DNA from: Welwitschia mirabilis
Lineage: Eukaryota > Gnetophyta > Gnetopsida > Welwitschiales
Direction of reading: 5' to 3'
NCBI GenBank assembly: GCA_051453625.1
Contig: JBOZIK010000001.1
Location: 83,511,713-83,565,655, forward strand
DNA: 53,943 bases
The stretch's first letter is position 1, and each line of letters starts with the position of its first letter. The translations under genes were made by a program, and so were the position numbers. Below are positions 1 through 11,699 of this stretch, piece after piece. The notes beneath the pieces were generated by a model that saw only the letters and a list, made by a program, of their open reading frames with translations, did no database searches and was not told the DNA's origin.

Positions 1-465
1 GATTTGCATTGCATTTCCATTTCATTCCTTATTATCTATTGCATATTGCATATTCTACTCAGTATATCTCATAGTTTATGTTGATTAAGAATTAGTAGAT
101 ACTCTTCTTAATTAATATAAATTATAGAAAGGATAGCCTTTATGATAGAAAGGCTAGAAGGTAGTCCTTGTAACAAAAAGATCAGGAACCAAGTGAATCC
201 ATTTCATTTCCACTTCCATTTACTTGCATTTCATATTCATTTATCTTGAATTGCATTTACTTTATTATTTAATTTTAAGTTATTAAAAGATAAAGATCAA
301 AAACTACCTTTGGAAATCAACTTTCTAACTTTGAGCCTAGTGCCTTCATTGGGATTACGACATTTAAGTAAACTCCCATCTATACTATCATATGTTTTTT
401 GTAAGTTATTTCATTTATAGGTTTGCTTAAAGGACTTCAAGATTGCATACATTCACATCACAACA
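1..465 (+). mobile_element. Partial LTR of the array family, plus orientation
   Basis: This is the end of an LTR that continues left of the window. Its reverse complement begins TGTTGTGATGTGAATGTATG and aligns with the starts of the LTRs at 22602, 33747 and 48989, including the shared block around the words 'cactaggctca' and 'gtcataatcc'. It ends in CAACA at 461-465. No primer binding site or polypurine tract follows, so it is a 3' LTR, a solo LTR or a truncated copy. It is the only copy of this family seen in plus orientation. Confidence 0.75.
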
Positions 466-910
466 TATTGCATATATATTATTCTAATTATTTGGTAATC
501 TAAATCTTTTCACATATTTCTAGCAAAAATTCCATTAGTTATAACATAATTATTAGTACATTTTAAACTTTATGCTCTAAAAATGGCACATTTCCATAAG
601 TATATTAATATGTTGAAATTATTAGATTTTATGTGCTTTGTTATTTTTATATACATATCTGAATAAAGAATACAATGATTTATTATTCATTTTTATGTAT
701 TCTGTAAAGTTGCTTAAGTAAAATTAAAATGTACCTTATTCTAGTTTTTTAAGTGGTATATATATGTAAGTGATTATTCTGATTTCAAGTGGCACATATC
801 ATGTTTATTGTAACTATTAATTAATGTGCATTTTACTAGAATAAAATTTCTAATCTTAATTAATTAGTTGAGATTACATTAATGAGATTTTTCAAGTTTT
901 AGACATCATC
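466..910. other. No gene seen; probable tail of a plus-strand Copia internal region
   Basis: AT-rich sequence without a usable reading frame. Because a polypurine tract and LTR follow on the plus strand, this is probably the untranslated 3' end of that Copia element. I see no domain in it. Confidence 0.35.
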
Positions 911-924
911 AAAAAGGGGGAGAT
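911..924 (+). other. Polypurine tract of a Copia element
   Basis: The run AAAAAGGGGGAGAT follows 'catcatc' and precedes TATTGGGAAATC, which reads as a mutated TGTTGGGAAA LTR start. This PPT and LTR junction form is typical of plant Copia elements of the SIRE/Maximus type. The lineage assignment is from pattern memory. Confidence 0.6.
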
Positions 925-2281
925 TATTGGGAAATCTGGTTTTGATGATTTTACTTGTCAAATATTTTGTGTCTTTGTGTAGATAGTTTACTATAGATAA
1001 ATTAGAACTTTAAAAGGTATTAAACCAAGATGGATCTTCAAAGGCAACATCTCATGAAAAGGATCAAATGGTAAACTGCAAAAGCATGTGTTTAAAAAAT
1101 CTAAGAAATTGAAGACATCTTAATGAAGACATCTAAAATATATTAAGTTGGAATAAGCAATAGAGTCAATTCATTTTTAACTAATATATTATATTTCAAG
1201 TGTTCTATAAACTTGTACATAGCATATTTATGATCACAAAGGTATAAGGATACTACAATGTAAAATTTATCAGAATCTGAGAAAGTTAACGAAAGACAAC
1301 TACAAATTTGAAGACATCTTGAAATCAGATGTCTATAAAATTCAAGACATATTGAACTGAAGTTCATATTAATTGAAATTTAAGTTATGCACTCAAATCA
1401 TAGATATTAGACATCNNNNNNNNNNTGTTACATAGTAGTTATAGATTCAGATGGCTATCTTTCACGATAAAATGGCTAAATATTCCTCAATAATATAAAG
1501 CCTCAATGTGAAGAATTAAAGAAGAAATTTTTAGCACTTTATTAAATCAATAAAACTTATAGATCTTAAAAGACCAAGTAGATGAAACTTCTTACAAAGA
1601 AATTAAACGATTCAATATCAAAGAGATAGCATTATTTCATCTCTCGGATTTGGATCTTTATTGCAACCATCTTCCTCATTCATACTTGTAACTATAATAA
1701 AAACTTCAAGGATCTTAAAGTATTTATCAAAAAATAGTCAGACTTATTATTATATCATATTTTTAGTTATTTCATTAAGGACTATATTGTTGTTGAATAC
1801 TATTATAGAGTCCATTTCTTGAAATATTAAATACTTTATAAGGCAACCCTTGTAAGGGTGTGTATTAATTATTTGTGCTTTTAGATACTTGATGAATGTA
1901 AGGTTATTGGTTATTTAGAAAACCATTATTCCCTTATGGAGGAGAGAGTATTGCCTTGTAATAAGACTCTCATTATTATAAAGGTTCATAGTGCATCTAT
2001 AAAAAACCACTATTCTCTTAAGGGGGATAGAGTACTACCTTATGGGAAGAGTCTTAATTATTATAAGTTTGGTGGTGCACTAAAAAACTACTATTTCTTA
2101 TAGATCAAGAATATTTGGAGGTGTAAGTAGAAACCATGCTCTGTGTGTAGATTTACCCAGGTTGGACAACCATATTATTTGGTAAGGTCTTCCATTTTGT
2201 ATTTTATTTTGTTATTTGGTTTACATTGTATTTTGTGGAACTCATTCACCCCTTCCCTCTAAGTTTAATTTGATTCCTAGA
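925..2281 (+). mobile_element. Probable 3' LTR of a plus-strand Ty1/Copia element
   Basis: The LTR is inferred to start right after the polypurine tract. It ends after a 'ttcaccccttccctctaag' block that is typical near the ends of SIRE-like LTRs, with the mutated terminus around 2275-2285. It contains an 83-bp tandem repeat (1918-2105). A 10-base N run lies at 1416-1425. No second LTR is visible, so the right boundary is uncertain by tens of bases. It abuts a Copia polyprotein remnant on the opposite strand, so the two belong to different insertions. Confidence 0.5.
1918..2105 (+). repeat. Tandem repeat, period about 83 bp, 2.2 copies
   Basis: Copies begin near 1918, 2002 and 2084 with AAAACCATTATTCCC, AAAACCACTATTCTC and AAAACTACTATTTC. 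Each full copy contains a 'gagagtattgcctt'-like block and a 'aagactctcattattata'-like block. The two full copies are clearly diverged, so the duplication is old. It lies near the end of the probable Copia LTR. Confidence 0.75.
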
Positions 2282-2292
2282 ATATAAATATT

Positions 2293-2541
2293 TTACTCTA
2301 TGATTAGACAATATATAGGTATAGTAACTTCATTTTTTATGAGTTCCCTAATTTTTTCAACCCTCACATGAAGGTGTTTTACCTTATCATGAAGCATTAG
2401 ATCTTTTACTATGTAAACTATGGATTCATTATTAATAAAAAGATCTATTACTTTAAATTGTTTTAAGTTAAATTCTTCCAAGAATTTTCTTAACCATTTA
2501 ATTTCTTTACATTCCTTAAAAGTAGCTGCATATTTTACCAT
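2293..2541 (-). pseudogene. Copia RNase H remnant
   Basis: This 82-codon open stretch aligns with the C-terminal half of Copia RNase H. It shows KYAATFKECKEIKWLRKFLE, which corresponds to the family's 'EAEY..A..A..EAIWLR.LL.E' segment. INNESIVYIVKD matches 'DN.SAI..AKNP', and KVKHLHVRVEKIREL matches 'R.KHID...H.IRE'. In an active enzyme it removes the RNA strand during reverse transcription. The conserved aspartate of the 'DN' pair has become asparagine (INN), so even this best-preserved piece is inactive. The usual tail ('ADILTK') is missing. Confidence 0.85.
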
Positions 2542-2599
2542 AATAAAAGATTAAACTATAGTTTTATGATGCTTTAATTTTGAAGACAGGGGTGATGTC

Positions 2600-3560
2600 A
2601 TCAAGAACATGATGTACCCTAATGTTAATAATAAATATTAGTTTCTTTAGTGAAATTAGAATTAGATTATGCCTTTATAATAATATAAGAGTTTTTGTTA
2701 TAGGTTTGAACTAAATTTTTAGTCTATCTTAGATACCTTAATACTCTCTTTTCACTGTTCAGATGATTACCTTAGGCACATAAAGATATTCTAGTAGTAC
2801 ATTAATAACATATGATATATCTAATTTGGTATTGATTACATATATTAAACTTCCTAGTATTCTTCTATATTTAGTTTTATTTTTAGGTTCTCTAAAGGTG
2901 TTACATTTTTTTTCTTTTGCATTTTATAGTCTAAACTTCTGGATTAGATCTCCATTGTAATTCATTTGTATTAAGCATATTTTGTCATTCTACTAAATAA
3001 TTTCTACACATAAGTAGAATTTGAACAATCTAAAATTAGAAATCTTAAATGTATTACTTATGGTAATTTTTGATCTTTACATCTTCTTCATCACTTCTAA
3101 TTATCAAAAAATCATTTACATATGTGTCCATTAAATTTTATAATAGTGTGATATCCAAATATTAATAATCACATAATTTTAATCCAATGGAACTTAAATA
3201 ATTTCCAAGCATAGTGTATCAAGACCAAAGTTCTTATTTTAGTTCTTATAGAGATTTGATCGATTTACACATTATGTTCTTTGTATTTTTCTTTAATCCC
3301 TTTGGTTGCATCATGTAAATTTATTTTCTTGTAAATCTCCATGAAGAAAGAAAGTTTTATTATATAATTGATGAAGCTTTTATCCTTTTAGTGTTACCAA
3401 GGTAATCATTATTTTGATAGTAGGCCCATTTTTTTGTTAGAGCAAATACTTAATTATAATTAAGTCCTTTTTTTTTTATAGGCTGCTAGCAAGAAGTGGG
3501 TCTTTGGGAAACTTAAGAGTGTTATTTGCATTATATTTTTTGTAAAAAATCCATTTTTTA
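2600..3560 (-). pseudogene. Copia reverse transcriptase remnant
   Basis: Several reverse transcriptase blocks survive in different frames. TFFLHGDLQENKFT (about 3310-3360) matches the 'AFLHGDLEEEIYM' block. TYVNDFLIIRSDEEDVKI (about 3070-3130) is the catalytic YVDD box with its first aspartate changed to asparagine. KRVLRYLR near 2725-2750 matches the 'LRYLKGT' block that leads into RNase H. Frameshifts separate these blocks. The gene is dead and useful only for classification. Confidence 0.8.
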
Positions 3561-4082
3561 GGTATTGTTGTACACCTTAATGAAAGATCTAGAAACTCCC
3601 AAGTACATTTTCAATATTATTATTATATTCTTCTTGCATGGCTTTTATCCAATGATTATGTTGAATGGAATTTTTAAATGATGTACGTTTACCATTAAAA
3701 ATCAAGTGAAGCTTATGATCACAATTTTTATGAGATGTATGTGAGCCATGTCTAGTTTTAATTTTATCATTCTCATCATTATGAACATCTTAAAGAGTAT
3801 ATTTTAACTAAGTACTTTGATGTTATCTCTAGGTAATATGCACTTCATCAATTAGAGGATCTATTGAATTGCTATTTAAACTATCATCAAGTATTTTAGA
3901 AGCACTAAATTGCTTAATTCCCATAGGTTACAATGTGAACATACTAATAGAAGTAATTAAAGCATTTACTAGTAGGTGTGTCTTTATTCTTAACCCTAGG
4001 ACATTAAGCATCTAATATGAATATTGAATTAGAAGAAGGATAAAGATTTAAAGGATCAAGATGAGAATCATTATTTAAAGTC

Positions 4083-4850
4083 TATATAAAGAAAATGTCA
4101 TAAGAAATAATGATCTCATGATGCCATAAGAGATAAAATCAGTAATCCTTCTAACTGAGTAGATATCCAATAGAGATTATGATGTAAGAATATGCTTCAA
4201 ATTTCTCATAATGTTTAATTAGGATATGAACATAGCACTATTAACCAAAAATACAAAAATTATGTAACTTAAACTGACATTCATATCATGTTTTAGCTAG
4301 AGATACTTTCTTTTTAGTATATTGATCAATATGATTATTGAAATGTACTTCTATGTTTACTTCTTACAACCATGGAAATAATCAAAGAATGTAATATATC
4401 CATAAAAGGGAAATTAAATTACTTAGTAATGCCATTTTTTAAAAGTATTCTTGGGTATATCTTTAAATATTGGATTGCTTTATAAGTAANNNNNNNNNNC
4501 TTTTAATTCAATAGTTAGCTACTTTTTCACTTTAAAATTTCTATAAATATCCAAATTTTGTGATTTAAATTTGATGAAGTATACCCAATTCATTCGACAA
4601 TAGTTATGAATAAAGGATATAAAGTAATGAAATTCATGAATAGTAAAGAATGACATAGGTTTACATACATCACTGTGAATAAGTAAAAGCTTTCAATCAG
4701 CATGCTACTTATTTGGTAAAACCATTCTCTTGTTAATTTTCACATAATACATGCTTTACACTATTGAAAATCCTATGGAATGAATGGAACAAGTGATGAA
4801 CATTCTCTTGCATTGCATTCATTGTATGAGAAGTAGGATGTTCTAGCTAA
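4083..4850 (-). pseudogene. Copia integrase remnant
   Basis: Three integrase segments are recognisable. Near 4690-4790 CKACIM, followed by KLTREWF, resembles the pre-integrase 'C.AC..GK..R..F' zinc-binding segment. At 4567-4640 FISFIHNYCRMNWVYFIKF matches the core 'YFVTFIDDYSR..WVYFLK' block, with the catalytic-region aspartates changed. At 4083-4270 CYVHI, a degenerate 'IFIGY' and IIISYDIFF match the C-terminal 'CYVHIP...IFIGY...SRDV.F' blocks. A 10-base N gap lies at 4490-4499. Numerous stops make it non-functional. Confidence 0.8.
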
Positions 4851-5217
4851 GCATGCTATAGTAGCATGGGATAAATCTCATCTTGTGAAACTATGCAAAT
4901 GATCTCTTGCATTTTCAAATAAACATGAAGATAAGAAAGCTTTTCAAACTAGTTCATGATTATCATCATAAATATTCATTAAGTTCTTTATCATAGAAAT
5001 AGAGTGATCTTATCATAATAAAGGTAAAAGTGATAGAAGATGTGACTTTAAAGAAGGTACATATAGAACATGTAAAATGGTCTATGGAAAGAGTGAGGTT
5101 AAGTACAAAGCAATTGAATCATAGCTAAAGCAATTGAATCATATCCTTCCACAAAAACTAGTGTTATATCTACTAAATAAATATGACTTAGTAATTCCAT
5201 GAAGTTATTAAAATAAT

Positions 5218-5265
5218 ACATCTGCAAGTCATGTAAGGAGTTACACCTATATTAAGAATCCATGT
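5218..5265 (-). pseudogene. Copia aspartic protease active-site remnant
   Basis: The frame reads TWILNIGVTPYMTCRC, aligning with the Copia protease motif 'TWILDTGATDHMT'. The catalytic aspartate is asparagine and the alanine of DTGA is valine. It lies upstream of the integrase in element orientation, as expected. The surrounding protease body is too decayed to delimit. Confidence 0.75.
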
Positions 5266-6084
5266 ATTATTATGATGTATGTGCTCACTCATACTAACAA
5301 AGCTAAAATTTTCAAATATTCTATTAATTACAAAATTTTTAGCATCATTAAGGAAATTAAATTATTTAGGAACTGCATTTACTTTAGGTTTAGACTTTAT
5401 CTTTTACTTAGAAATCCTATAAAAGCTAGTCATATAACCTTATCTTTCACGTTACAAGCACTGGTACTTACTCATCTCATGTATAATAGTATTTTAAACT
5501 TGATTCTTATTTTGTTGAATCTAATTTGATTTTTTTATTTTCCTATATTTGTAGAGGCTTACTTTTATCATAATGTATTTTCTTTTGTAGATAAGATTTT
5601 CTAGTAGACTATTTAGTTTAATAAGGAGGATGATAAGAATCAGAAACTTTGCATGCAACATTAGAGAAAGAAGATCCTATGAAGTTAAATTAAGCTTTGA
5701 TGAAAATAAGATTCTTACTAAGATATTAAAGATCATATTATGAAATTACTTGCTACTATGTATTAACATAATGTAACTATGCAAATAGGATTCTTCCAAA
5801 AAATAGTGGATCAAGTTAACATAATGAATGCAAACTTGTTTTTATGAGACAATCTCTACTATTTTTGACTTGATGTCTTACATTTGTTTAATCAATTGTT
5901 TCATCTTGCCCTTTTCATAATAAAAACTATTCATGTAAGTTATGAGATTAAAGAGCTCTAGATCATTATTTGAGAAGAATGTATCTTATAAGAAATAGAA
6001 GTGGCATAGCTCCTTTTGATTTTATCAACCAACATATTATGTTAATAGGTGATATATTTCCATGTAATTTCTTAGTTTAAAATT

Positions 6085-6089
6085 AATAT
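6085..6089. repeat. Left target-site duplication of element A (AATAT)
   Basis: The five bases AATAT directly before the LTR are repeated at 15775-15779 directly after the other LTR. A 5-bp duplication is the usual size for Ty3/Gypsy integration. The low complexity of the word is a caveat, but both copies sit exactly at the independently placed LTR ends. Confidence 0.75.
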
Positions 6090-7348
6090 TATTATGGTGC
6101 ATATTTATGTAATCATTATGTCTTTGGATCACATTTTATCACTCACAAATATTTGCATGAACACAATACACTAGTATAGACATAAGCCAATGTTAATGTC
6201 ATAATCCATTGAAGGAACTAGGATCGAATTTAGAAAATTAATTTTCATAAAGTATCTTTGTATTTTCCTTTTCATGGTTCAATAATAAAAAGTGTAATGC
6301 AATAAAATAAACATATTAATGTATTACAAATGCAAACTACTCTAAATGTAATATTTATCTGACTATCAAATCTTTATCACCAAGATTATCCTTGTATAAC
6401 CTAGATTAATGAAGGAAACTTTTATTAATCCAAACCAACCTAGGTTATCAATTACATCGAATAGAATATGAAAAACATGTAATAATTAAGCCAGAAAATA
6501 TAAAATATCATGTAGTATAAAGATCCTAAATCAATAATTTTAACCTTGATAAAAGTTACCCTTGATGATGTACATCAACTATGAAACTTTTATGAAATTA
6601 TAATCAATATAAACTATAACAAACATCTATATGAATATATAAAGCTAAAAGAAGATTTTCATTAGAGTCAAACCAAAATTATATTACAAAATAATAGCAC
6701 CTCAATGAAGAAGACACAGTCGAATACTAAGAAAGACTCTTCTCTGCAACTAAGGAATGGATCTCCTATCCTTTAATTCTCTATCATAAGATTTTAGATG
6801 TTAAAAAAGATAAACTTGGATTAAGGATGGAGGTGGTACTTATCAATAACAACAAACTCTGAAAATAGAAAATCCAATAGATGTAACATAAACCCTAATA
6901 GTACATAGGAGGTGCATGACACATTGCACAAGTTAGATAAAATCTTAGTGCATTAATTAAAAATAGTGATTGCTTAACTATTATTAGGATGATGATGGAG
7001 ATAATTCCATGTCATAAGAGGTTCCATATTAGCTTCATCAGTCTATCCAACATTCTTATTAGCATACATGTTATGTCATATAGGTAGCCATTAAAAGTGA
7101 TGGAGGGGATTATAGGCTTTTGAAGGACTTCAATCAAGTGAAATTGCCTATGTAGCTTATTGACTCCTCCTTAGAATATAAAGTATTAAAAGTCATCCAA
7201 AATTTCTTCAAATGTGCTAGTGATTACACACTTCCATGATTTTCTCCTTGACTCTTAATAATCTTTATTTTTTACTTAAACATATTTAAATGTCCTGTAA
7301 TGCTACTCAAAATACCCCATTATAAATATATAATTTTGCATCCCAACA
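6090..7348 (-). mobile_element. Element A, 3' LTR
   Basis: About 1,259 bp, alignable along its length with 14559-15774. The blocks around 'cactagtatagac', 'cataatccattgaaggaac' and 'aacctagattaatgaagg' recur at the expected places in the other LTR. It ends CCCAACA next to a PPT-like sequence, which fixes it as the 3' LTR of a minus-strand element. Its terminal TG at the left end has mutated (TATTATGGTG). Confidence 0.8.
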
Positions 7349-7364
7349 TAGCTACCTACTTAGC
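7349..7364 (-). other. Element A polypurine tract
   Basis: The minus strand reads GCTAAGTAGGTAGCTA directly against the LTR end. The same place in the array family reads AAGTAGGGGGCTA (23934-23947). This degraded G-rich run primes plus-strand DNA synthesis in active elements. Confidence 0.7.
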
Positions 7365-10089
7365 CTTATTAGTCCCTGATAAAGTTGGTGAATAGCTATA
7401 ATTACGAGCCAAATTAAATAAGACAAACATTAACTAGGGATATGTAAATCATGTTTAGAAATTTCATTATGTAGGATTATATGTCAAAATTAAATTTGTA
7501 GAATATTTTACTTTAGCAAATACTATGACTGTGATGTTATTTAGTACATCATTTAAATGATTATGGGGATGAAAAACTTTTGAAAATTAGACTATGAAAT
7601 CAAGTACCTATGACTCTGGTCATTAGAAAACAAGATCAAAATAGTTACCAATGCATTAGCATTAACTTAAAATGTTTAGTACATAAAATAATAGAGATTT
7701 AATGTCATAATGAAAAGAATCATCATAACATATAGCCATAATAGATTAGATAAATGATGTGCGTGTATAACCAGAAAAAGTAATAACTTAGGAATGGTAT
7801 TCATAAATCAAACATTTGAGTTTTTAAGCATAATCTATAATGGAAAATATATTAAAACAAAATAATCACAACATTATTATCCTTATTTATGATCTTATGA
7901 ATTGCTTGGATCACCCCCACCCCTGTAAAAAAAAACAAACTACAAGTATTTTTCTATTAAGTACATGTTTTACTAAACAATATCCATAATGTATAGTATT
8001 TAAATAATAGGTGATCATAATTAGACTAGTACATTATAGATATGTATCATGAAAATTTAAAAATAACACTTAAAATTTAAATTTTTTTACTCAAAATATA
8101 TTTCTTATCCTTCCCACAAGTGAATTAGTATATCCTATATTATATTGACTTAATATGGAAAAAGATGAAAATGCCAGTTAAGTGTAAGTGAGCAATATAG
8201 ATGGGCTTTAATGTAGTAGTAATTTATGCATAAGAAAGGATAAAAAATAATTGAAAAAATGAAATAATGAAATTAATGATGCTTAGAAAATATTTATTTA
8301 TTGTTTGCCACATCATTTGGATGACTAGGTGGACAACAAGGCTTTCAAAAGGAATCGAAAAAAGTGAAAGATCAGTAGAGGATGTTAGGCTTAGATAGCA
8401 TCATGAAGGTTTTAAAAAGTTATCAGCAAGTTTAAAAAATGGGAAATGGCTAAGAATCATGATGAATAAGGCATGATAAAAGAGGTAAATATACCAAGCT
8501 AACAAATATTCCAAAATGTGAGATGAAATCTCAATAATTTGAAAATAGGATGAATGCATCAAAAATCAAAAAGAAAATTAAAAAATAAAACTCAAGAAGA
8601 GACTAAAATAAATGGAAAGAATTATCCTCATAAACAAAAGGAGTATTATTTTATAAAAGAAAATTAACTTCAATAAATAAAAATTATAAGTAAAAACAAA
8701 AATCAATAAGAAAACTGGTAAGTGATCAAGTTTTAAATATTTCTCATGAAAAGGTACAGAAATAACTTTGAGATACTAAAGAAAATAACTAAGGTAAATA
8801 GAATGGAAATGGACAACTAGGAACATGAAGAAGAGTTTATATCCATCCTAAATCCTAACCTACTAGACCCCCATAAAAGAAATAATAAAATCACCTAATT
8901 AATGATGCATAACATAATGTAAGAACTCCATAAGATATCACTCAAATGGGTAGTGATTATGATGATGCCAAGTAACTAATGTTTTAAATTAAGGAATGAT
9001 AAGATCCAAAGCTACTTAGAGATAGACTCACTCGCTCACATCTCAAAGCACATTCAAATACTTAAAAATGAAATGATCACATGGAAATATTATAAGCTCA
9101 ATAAGTCTAGGTAATAAGAAATACCTCTAATGATACCAGGAACACCAATGATCCTATAGCCTTAGAGTATTTTATTTTTAATCCATGATGAGGGGAGTGT
9201 AACCACAATCAAAGAAGTAAGGACCTATAAAGCATGAACAATTGTACCTGTAGTGGAGTTTTCATAACTATCAATACTCTAAAGAACCCTCTCAAGAAAA
9301 AAAAACCAGATTGATAGGACATCATCATGATCATGTAATTAGCATAGAAATAATAAATCATGGTCAATNNNNNNNNNNNNNNNNNNNNNNNNNNNNNNNN
9401 NNNNNNNNNNNNNNNNNNNNNNNNNNNNNNNNNNNNNNNNNNNNNNNNGTCCTCAACTACTTCTCAAAATAACTCTCACATTACCACATACTATAAAAGA
9501 TGAAGGTGAAGTAATGAGATGAAAAACAAGGAAGAACATCCCTAAAAAATTAAAGTCTCATACCATTAAGAGAGAACATAAAAACTAAAGCATCTTCCTT
9601 CAAAATAAAGTTCATATATATTTAAATTTCTTAAGGTTAAGTGAATCTACTCTTATCATTTTTTGAAATGCCCAAGTAATAATTACTAGTTATCATAACT
9701 TTATAAATTAAAACATATGTTAAGTTAAAGATGTTCAAGTGATAACATGACATCCACTAAAAGAATCGGCTAAGTAAGAATTCAGATAATGATAGAAGAA
9801 CTTTTAAAACAAGTTCTTCTATCATGTTCAAAGTCTTTTGATAACTCATGATTTTTTAATCTTTATCCATTTTTTTAAATTTCTCTAGCATTTAAATTAA
9901 AAATCTCAACTAAGCCATGAAAAATGTACTTTCTCTAAAAGACAAGAACCTAATCATCTAAAGGTCAACTTATTAAAAAATAAAAAATAAGAATATAAAA
10001 ACATAACAATATAACATCAAAAGAAAATACAAAGTAGATTAAAAACAAGTCTTATATAGATCCTGAATCCTACTCAACAATGTATTTGA
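7365..10089 (-). other. Element A 3' untranslated module
   Basis: No convincing reading frame. It is homologous, block by block, to the 3' modules of the array units (for example 23950-26090) and partly to element B (52800-53943). Shared words include 'gtgattatgatgatgcc' near 8951 and 'atgaggggagtg' near 9188. A block near 8312-8335 carries a copy of the dispersed GTC/GAC palindromic motif. An 80-base N run (9369-9448) falls where the other units have a long A/G-rich tract on the element strand. Confidence 0.6.
9789..9825. repeat. Perfect 15-bp stem-loop in element A
   Basis: ATGATAGAAGAACTT (9789-9803) is the exact reverse complement of AAGTTCTTCTATCAT (9811-9825), with a 7-base loop. The equivalent place in array units (for example 26085-26120) keeps the right arm well but the left arm only in part. 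Confidence 0.8.
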
Positions 10090-10560
10090 AAGAAAGAAAA
10101 ATAAATGCTTATTTTTCTAAGGCTATGTTCTTATAAAAATAAGAACCAAATTAAATAGAGAATAATTATTAAAACATAAAAGGTAGACATGCATTACAAG
10201 GTAATATTTTAACTCCACAAAATTTATTTGTAATATGAGAGATAAAGAGTTTAGATAGTTCAAAAAAAATGCTCTCTTATTATATGCATGATATGAAGAA
10301 TTCAAAATATATATTTTATCTAAATATTAATATTGAGAATGAAAAAGATTAATTATATCATTGGGAATTAAAAAAATCTAGAAAAAGTTTCTTAGCATGA
10401 ATGATTAAGGTAGGCCTAGTATACTTAAGAAGTTTCCTAATTCTTAGCCTTAAGTATAGATTATCAAAATGATAAAGTTTCTAAAATTTAAAAGTCCAAG
10501 ACATCCCAAGTTATATAAGCTAAAGTGGACTTGGTAGAAAAGAAAAAGATTTTTCTTTGA
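10090..10560 (-). pseudogene. Element A copy of the array-family ORF C-terminal segment
   Basis: The minus strand matches the C-terminal coding part of the array ORF at the nucleotide level. The stretch TTGGGATGTCTTGGACTTTT near 10500-10520 corresponds to the array codons for the 'DLEYLGILNW' segment. The stretch around 10130-10200 corresponds to the end of the longest surviving array ORF (31143-31220). Stops and frameshifts abolish any product. In element A this piece lies downstream of the protease. The array ORF may therefore be a fusion of this segment to a new N-terminal part, or the ORF may be a separate protein lying after Gag-Pro. Confidence 0.55.
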
Positions 10561-10908
10561 GTATTCTTAAGATAATAGGATGGAAGAGCATCAGTAGACC
10601 CTTTAAGTTGATTTGCTATTTTGGAAAAGATAGGTCTTTTTTTCATAAAGTTTAGTTTAAATTCTATAGATTCTTTACTATTCCTCCTCTCTTGATTGTT
10701 ATCTTTATCCTTACTATGTTAAGTACTCTTTGTATTTTTTAAATTAGTAACTACATCTTTTATTTTTCTTTATTTTTATTTTTCTTTTGTTGAATTTTGA
10801 TTTTTATCACTATTGCCCATGACCATTATCTAGATTACTAGAGTGGATGATAATGATTATAAAAACATTTTCTTAATTAATTTAACATATTGGACTTCTT
10901 TCCTATTA

Positions 10909-11619
10909 NNNNNNNNNNNNNNNNNNNNNNNNNNNNNNNNNNNNNNNNNNNNNNNNNNNNNNNNNNNNNNNNNNNNNNNNNNNNNNNNNNNNNNNNNNNN
11001 NNNNNNNNNNNNNNNNNNNNNNNNNNNNNNNNNNNNNNNNNNNNNNNNNNNNNNNNNNNNNNNNNNNNNNNNNNNNNNNNNNNNNNNNNNNNNNNNNNNN
11101 NNNNNNNNNNNNNNNNNNNNNNNNNNNNNNNNNNNNNNNNNNNNNNNNNNNNNNNNNNNNNNNNNNNNNNNNNNNNNNNNNNNNNNNNNNNNNNNNNNNN
11201 NNNNNNNNNNNNNNNNNNNNNNNNNNNNNNNNNNNNNNNNNNNNNNNNNNNNNNNNNNNNNNNNNNNNNNNNNNNNNNNNNNNNNNNNNNNNNNNNNNNN
11301 NNNNNNNNNNNNNNNNNNNNNNNNNNNNNNNNNNNNNNNNNNNNNNNNNNNNNNNNNNNNNNNNNNNNNNNNNNNNNNNNNNNNNNNNNNNNNNNNNNNN
11401 NNNNNNNNNNNNNNNNNNNNNNNNNNNNNNNNNNNNNNNNNNNNNNNNNNNNNNNNNNNNNNNNNNNNNNNNNNNNNNNNNNNNNNNNNNNNNNNNNNNN
11501 NNNNNNNNNNNNNNNNNNNNNNNNNNNNNNNNNNNNNNNNNNNNNNNNNNNNNNNNNNNNNNNNNNNNNNNNNNNNNNNNNNNNNNNNNNNNNNNNNNNN
11601 NNNNNNNNNNNNNNNNNNN
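10909..11619. other. Assembly gap inside element A (711 N)
   Basis: Unknown sequence between the protease region and the conserved ORF segment. The long open frames spanning it are artefacts of N codons. Any reverse transcriptase fragment of element A would have to lie here. The other N runs in element A or outside the array are 1416-1425, 4490-4499, 9369-9448 and 20429-20528. Confidence 0.95.
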
Positions 11620-11699
11620 AATAGATTTCACTTCTTTATCTTCTTTATTAGAACTATTTATTTCTATTGGATCATTATGCAAAGTTTAATCTTATAGTT

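Larger units (their letters stand above)
2293..6089 (-). mobile_element. Decayed Ty1/Copia element, polyprotein remains
   Basis: Read on the minus strand the fragments come in the order protease (5218-5265), integrase (about 4850-4083), reverse transcriptase (about 3560-2600), RNase H (2541-2293). This PR-IN-RT-RH order is diagnostic of Ty1/Copia. Frameshifts and stops are frequent, so the element cannot encode a product. The sequence upstream of the protease (about 5280-6089) should be the Gag region, but I could not confirm a Gag motif. The end beyond RNase H is lost at the border with the plus-strand LTR. Element A inserted at 6089/6090. I could not show that this element continues beyond 15775. 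A 10-base N run lies at 4490-4499. Confidence 0.8.

Noticed and set aside
5272-5529. Plus-strand 85-codon frame
   Set aside because: It is antisense to the Gag-protease part of the minus-strand Copia remnant and shows no domain.
10843-11697. Frames of 244-284 codons, and similar ones at 29106-29567, 42427-42760 and 53393-53802
   Set aside because: They are mostly N codons across assembly gaps.
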